The notes under the pieces are model-generated. The model was not told the DNA's origin and did not search any database. It saw nothing but the letters and a program-made list of their open reading frames with translations. Shown here piece after piece: positions 61,145 to 64,000 of a stretch of 64,000 bases of DNA. Both the position numbers and the translations under genes were made by a program. Numbering within the stretch: position 1 is the stretch's first letter; every line of letters starts with the position of its first letter. Origin of the DNA: Anseranas semipalmata (taxonomy: Eukaryota > Chordata > Aves > Anseriformes > Anseranatidae). The stretch covers positions 33,778 to 97,777 of the forward strand of contig VXAA01001900.1 in the NCBI GenBank assembly GCA_013399115.1, in the 5' to 3' direction.

Positions 61145-63980
61145 TTTGACCTTGGTTTTGTAGATGTGGCACATTTCTCTCTGTATGGCAAGCCCCAATC
61201 TTATGTTCACTTTTTCCATGGTATGGTGGCTACTGCCAGTTCATAGGACGAATAGCAAGAATTGGATATTATCACGGCACAGAAATGAATTTCATTAAGA
61301 CTATAGAAAAATATTCCAAATCCAGTAGGATTTTTCTTGATCCTATTGTTATTTTTAACATTTAATTTGTGGTACTGTGCAGGTGCTGACCAATCTTTTC
61401 TGAAGCATATTGTTAATATATAATAATAATAAGAAGCCAACAACACAATAACTTTGCCACAATAAACTGCATATTTATGTAAAGCCTTGTATCTGACTAT
61501 AATATGTTCTAATTTCTATTCTGTATTACAATATATAACTCAATTCTTTTTATTTGAAAGTTCCTGCAGTGAGATTTTTAGAAGTGTTTCTATTAAGATT
61601 GCGTAAGTACCTCTTAGGACATAGCAGCAGAATCAGAATCTGCACTTGGTCTAGAATCTGTATCCTATGACTCCTGTGTACAGTACTACTGAAACTTTTT
61701 GCCTTCAACAACTAAAAAAAAAAACTAAGCTTTTGAAAATCACCCAGTATTTCATCTCAACAAAAAGATTCATAGCCATTGCCTATGGATAATAAACTCA
61801 ATACACATTCAAAGGCTTTGAGATATATTTTTTTTCAGGCTCCATTGGCTGCAAGGAGTTAAACAAAAAAGAATCTGATATTTTCCATTTGTATTCCTCC
61901 AGCTTCACCTGAAAGAAACTGGTGATTTGGATTAGCAGTAGTATTTGGTCCGGTTTTGGGTAGTTTCCCTGACAACATTACTGCTCAGTGAACACACATT
62001 AGATTCAGTATGGATCACTTGGATTTGATATGTTTTTTGATATAAGCATGTGTGCTAATCTGTCAAGTAAACATGGAGCATATTCTGGTTTGGCCAGGAA
62101 CTGGCATACTTTGAGCTTGATCCATGTCACCTCACTGTTTCTGTTTCCATGTGATTGCTGAGAACTCAGCAAACATGTTCATGTGCAATTTTATTCTAAG
62201 GTTGTTGCAAACTCATTTTTCACCTTAACCTAATTAGCAGTAAGTGATGTCAACAATCTGAGAAGACTGTAAAAATGGCTCACTGGTAATTATTCATGCT
62301 TCTAATGGGGAAAAATAATCATTCCAATATGTTCTGGTCTCATGAGTCTCGTGCAATATGCTGTATTCCACTATTCAATGAAGTAAAGTAGGATAATTTC
62401 CTCAGTTTGTTTATACTCTTGGGAAGCCTGTGGGTCATGACTACATTATACATTTGGCCCAGACCCAAGTCTATGGCCTTATCTTGGAAAACATCTGATC
62501 CTTATGTCTGTGTGTCTAAGTACTAGAGGCCTGCTACATCCATGTCCACACAGAAACAGTCTCAGGCTGTTGGGTTCTTACATTGCTACAGGTTTTGAAA
62601 CATGCTTCTCATCAGACAAGGATGCCTCCACTGTGCTGCAACGCACACGTTGGTAATTGCAGTCATTGAACTGCCTGAGACTGGGCTGCCTCTTAATTTT
62701 TCATCTGGCACTTACTGTCGCTGTGGAGGTCTCAGGGGTACTACTGGCCCAGTTCAGTGCAAAGACAACCAGATGTTGTTGGGTAACAGCTGAGTTAAAC
62801 CAGCTCCACTGAAATGGAACAAGGGCTGCTTATCCATAGCCATGGCCTCTGTTAAGGAACTATTATTTTTCTGCTCCTCAGCCCTTTTTTCTTTGTGGCT
62901 CTCCATCTGTCACCTACTGTCCAGACTGCCCACTAGAAGACATTTGGGTTCACCCAGAAGAGCTGGTCTTTCTACCTGCGTCTGGAATACCTTTTGATAC
63001 TGTTTCAAGCTGTGATCACAGAAAGCAGTGTAAGTTGTTCATGGGAGGTTGGCAGGAGGTTCATGACCTCATTAGGTCACTAGATTGAAGACTCCGGCCC
63101 ACACAAACAAAGAAACATACTACAAATATCATGAAATATTAAAACAAACTTTGAAAATTGGATCTTCTATTTTGTATTTACAGGTATAATGTAATGGAAA
63201 TTAGTATTTTGAATAAAGCATTAGGATAGTATAAGTATTTGCTGCTTATTTTGCTACATGACTGTGTGACTGACACAGATTTTGCTTTCCAAATCTGGCT
63301 GTGGAATTTTGTCCCCTACCACAATTCGCTTGACTAGAAATTGCATGGCTTCACTCCATGATTTGACAACATAAATCCTAAGTTCATTATTTCCCAATTT
63401 ATAGGTACATGGGAATTATAAACTACTATGTAATTAAAAATATCATGTCCAGTCCATGGGACTGGACCCACTGACAACATAGATGAGATATACCATTTGG
63501 GTTATAAGACAAAAGGCATCCCTGAGTTTCCTGAGACAAGTGGAAAATTTCAGCCAGGAAGTATCTTTAGCCCCATGCCAAGCCAACTGTTATGTGCTCT
63601 TTCCTTGGCATGACATTTAGAGTGAAGTTTCCTTCAGGTTCCTTAAAGCTTATAGGTGTGATTGAAAAGTAAAAATGATTTCTATTGCTGAACTTAGATA
63701 GCTCTGAATGCCAGTCCTTGGCTGTGGAGCAGGGTCCACTGAAAGAAGAAAAAGGAGCCTTAAAGACCATAAGACTCCTCATTTCCCACTCTTAACCTCC
63801 AGTACCTCTAGATCTGTGATTAGTATATATACAGAAGCTGGCATTCATCACTGCATGTGCTTATTGGTAGGTCACCCACATAATATGTGTATAAGGGATA
63901 AGTGCGGAGTTGAGCTATTCAGACTGGATAGCATCACTACATTTTTACCTTTGCACAAACCAATGAAATATTTCATGGCA
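61145..63980. other. AT-rich unique sequence
   Basis: A hairpin GTCCAGTCC/GGACTGGAC with a 3-base loop lies at 63447-63467. The longest frames are 93 codons (63708-63989) and 79 codons (61207-61446, minus), with no motifs. Confidence 0.5.
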
Positions 63981-64000
63981 ATTTCATAGAATCATAGAAT
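63981..64000 (-). mobile_element. CR1 LINE 3' tail, cut by the window edge
   Basis: TCATAGAATCATAGAAT is the reverse complement of the ATTCTATGATTCTATGA tail that ends avian CR1 copies. The body should continue beyond the right edge on the minus strand. Confidence 0.85.

Noticed and set aside
60899..61219. 106-codon minus-strand frame
   Set aside because: It runs antisense across the CR1 3' end and an (AAAC)n repeat.
1..64000. CRISPR arrays, bacterial operons, phage or plasmid features
   Set aside because: No regularly spaced direct repeats with unique spacers, no dense coding and no ribosome-binding-site pattern; the sequence is vertebrate.
1..64000. tRNA, rRNA and snRNA genes
   Set aside because: No A-box/B-box pair in a cloverleaf context and no rRNA-like conserved blocks were found by eye.

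Overview
The window reads as a vertebrate, almost certainly avian, nuclear sequence. The best evidence is a set of short CR1 LINE 3' ends, with the GGACTAGATGATCTTT block and ATTCT-type tails characteristic of bird genomes. A truncated endogenous-retrovirus-type LTR starting TGTGGTGGGTTGACC, of a kind I know from many bird genomes, supports this. Recognisable transposons are very sparse, and nothing looks like mammalian Alu, B1 or L1. The sequence is AT-rich and CpG-poor. Simple repeats are frequent, and there are assembly Ns at 9537-9554, 10429, 23200 and 52941. No bacterial, phage or plasmid features are present. I see no rRNA or tRNA gene, no CRISPR array and no convincing intact protein-coding gene. 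The window is best read as a gene desert or the interior of a very long intron. Layout: 1-9.5 kb holds a 300-bp polypurine tract, a two-part hexamer array (TTTCCG then TTTCCC), a hairpin-shaped ancient repeat at 2825-2889, and two diverged copies of one unnamed ~350-bp sequence about 3 kb apart (3755-4097 and 6815-7175). The 9.5-11.3 kb stretch has a gap inside a C homopolymer and an exact 127-bp tandem duplication joined by one N, which looks like an assembly error. The 12-23 kb stretch has several plus-strand, splice-like signals: open blocks with AG/GT borders at 13978-14144 and 18172-18261, a candidate recursive splice site at 21681/21682, and a fibronectin-III-like coding relic at 22599-22873 with in-frame stops. 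The 23-35 kb stretch has MIR-like relics, a solo, truncated LTR (30432-30815) and two palindrome-rich patches (32.9 and 34.6 kb). The 35-39.5 kb stretch has a CR1 tail and a GC-richer island that may be a minus-strand retrocopy. The 39-64 kb stretch has a second copy of the hairpin repeat (46308-46370), long pyrimidine and purine tracts (52.9 and 54.1 kb), old CR1/L3-like and MIR-like relics, a 14-bp perfect inverted repeat inside a larger imperfect one (58922-59087), a CR1 3' end at 61.0 kb and the start of another on the minus strand at the right edge. If the plus-strand splice-like signals are real, the simplest story is a long plus-strand gene crossing the window with very large introns. 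I could not name such a gene, and each signal alone could be chance. All similarity statements come from reading by eye; no database search or alignment was run.
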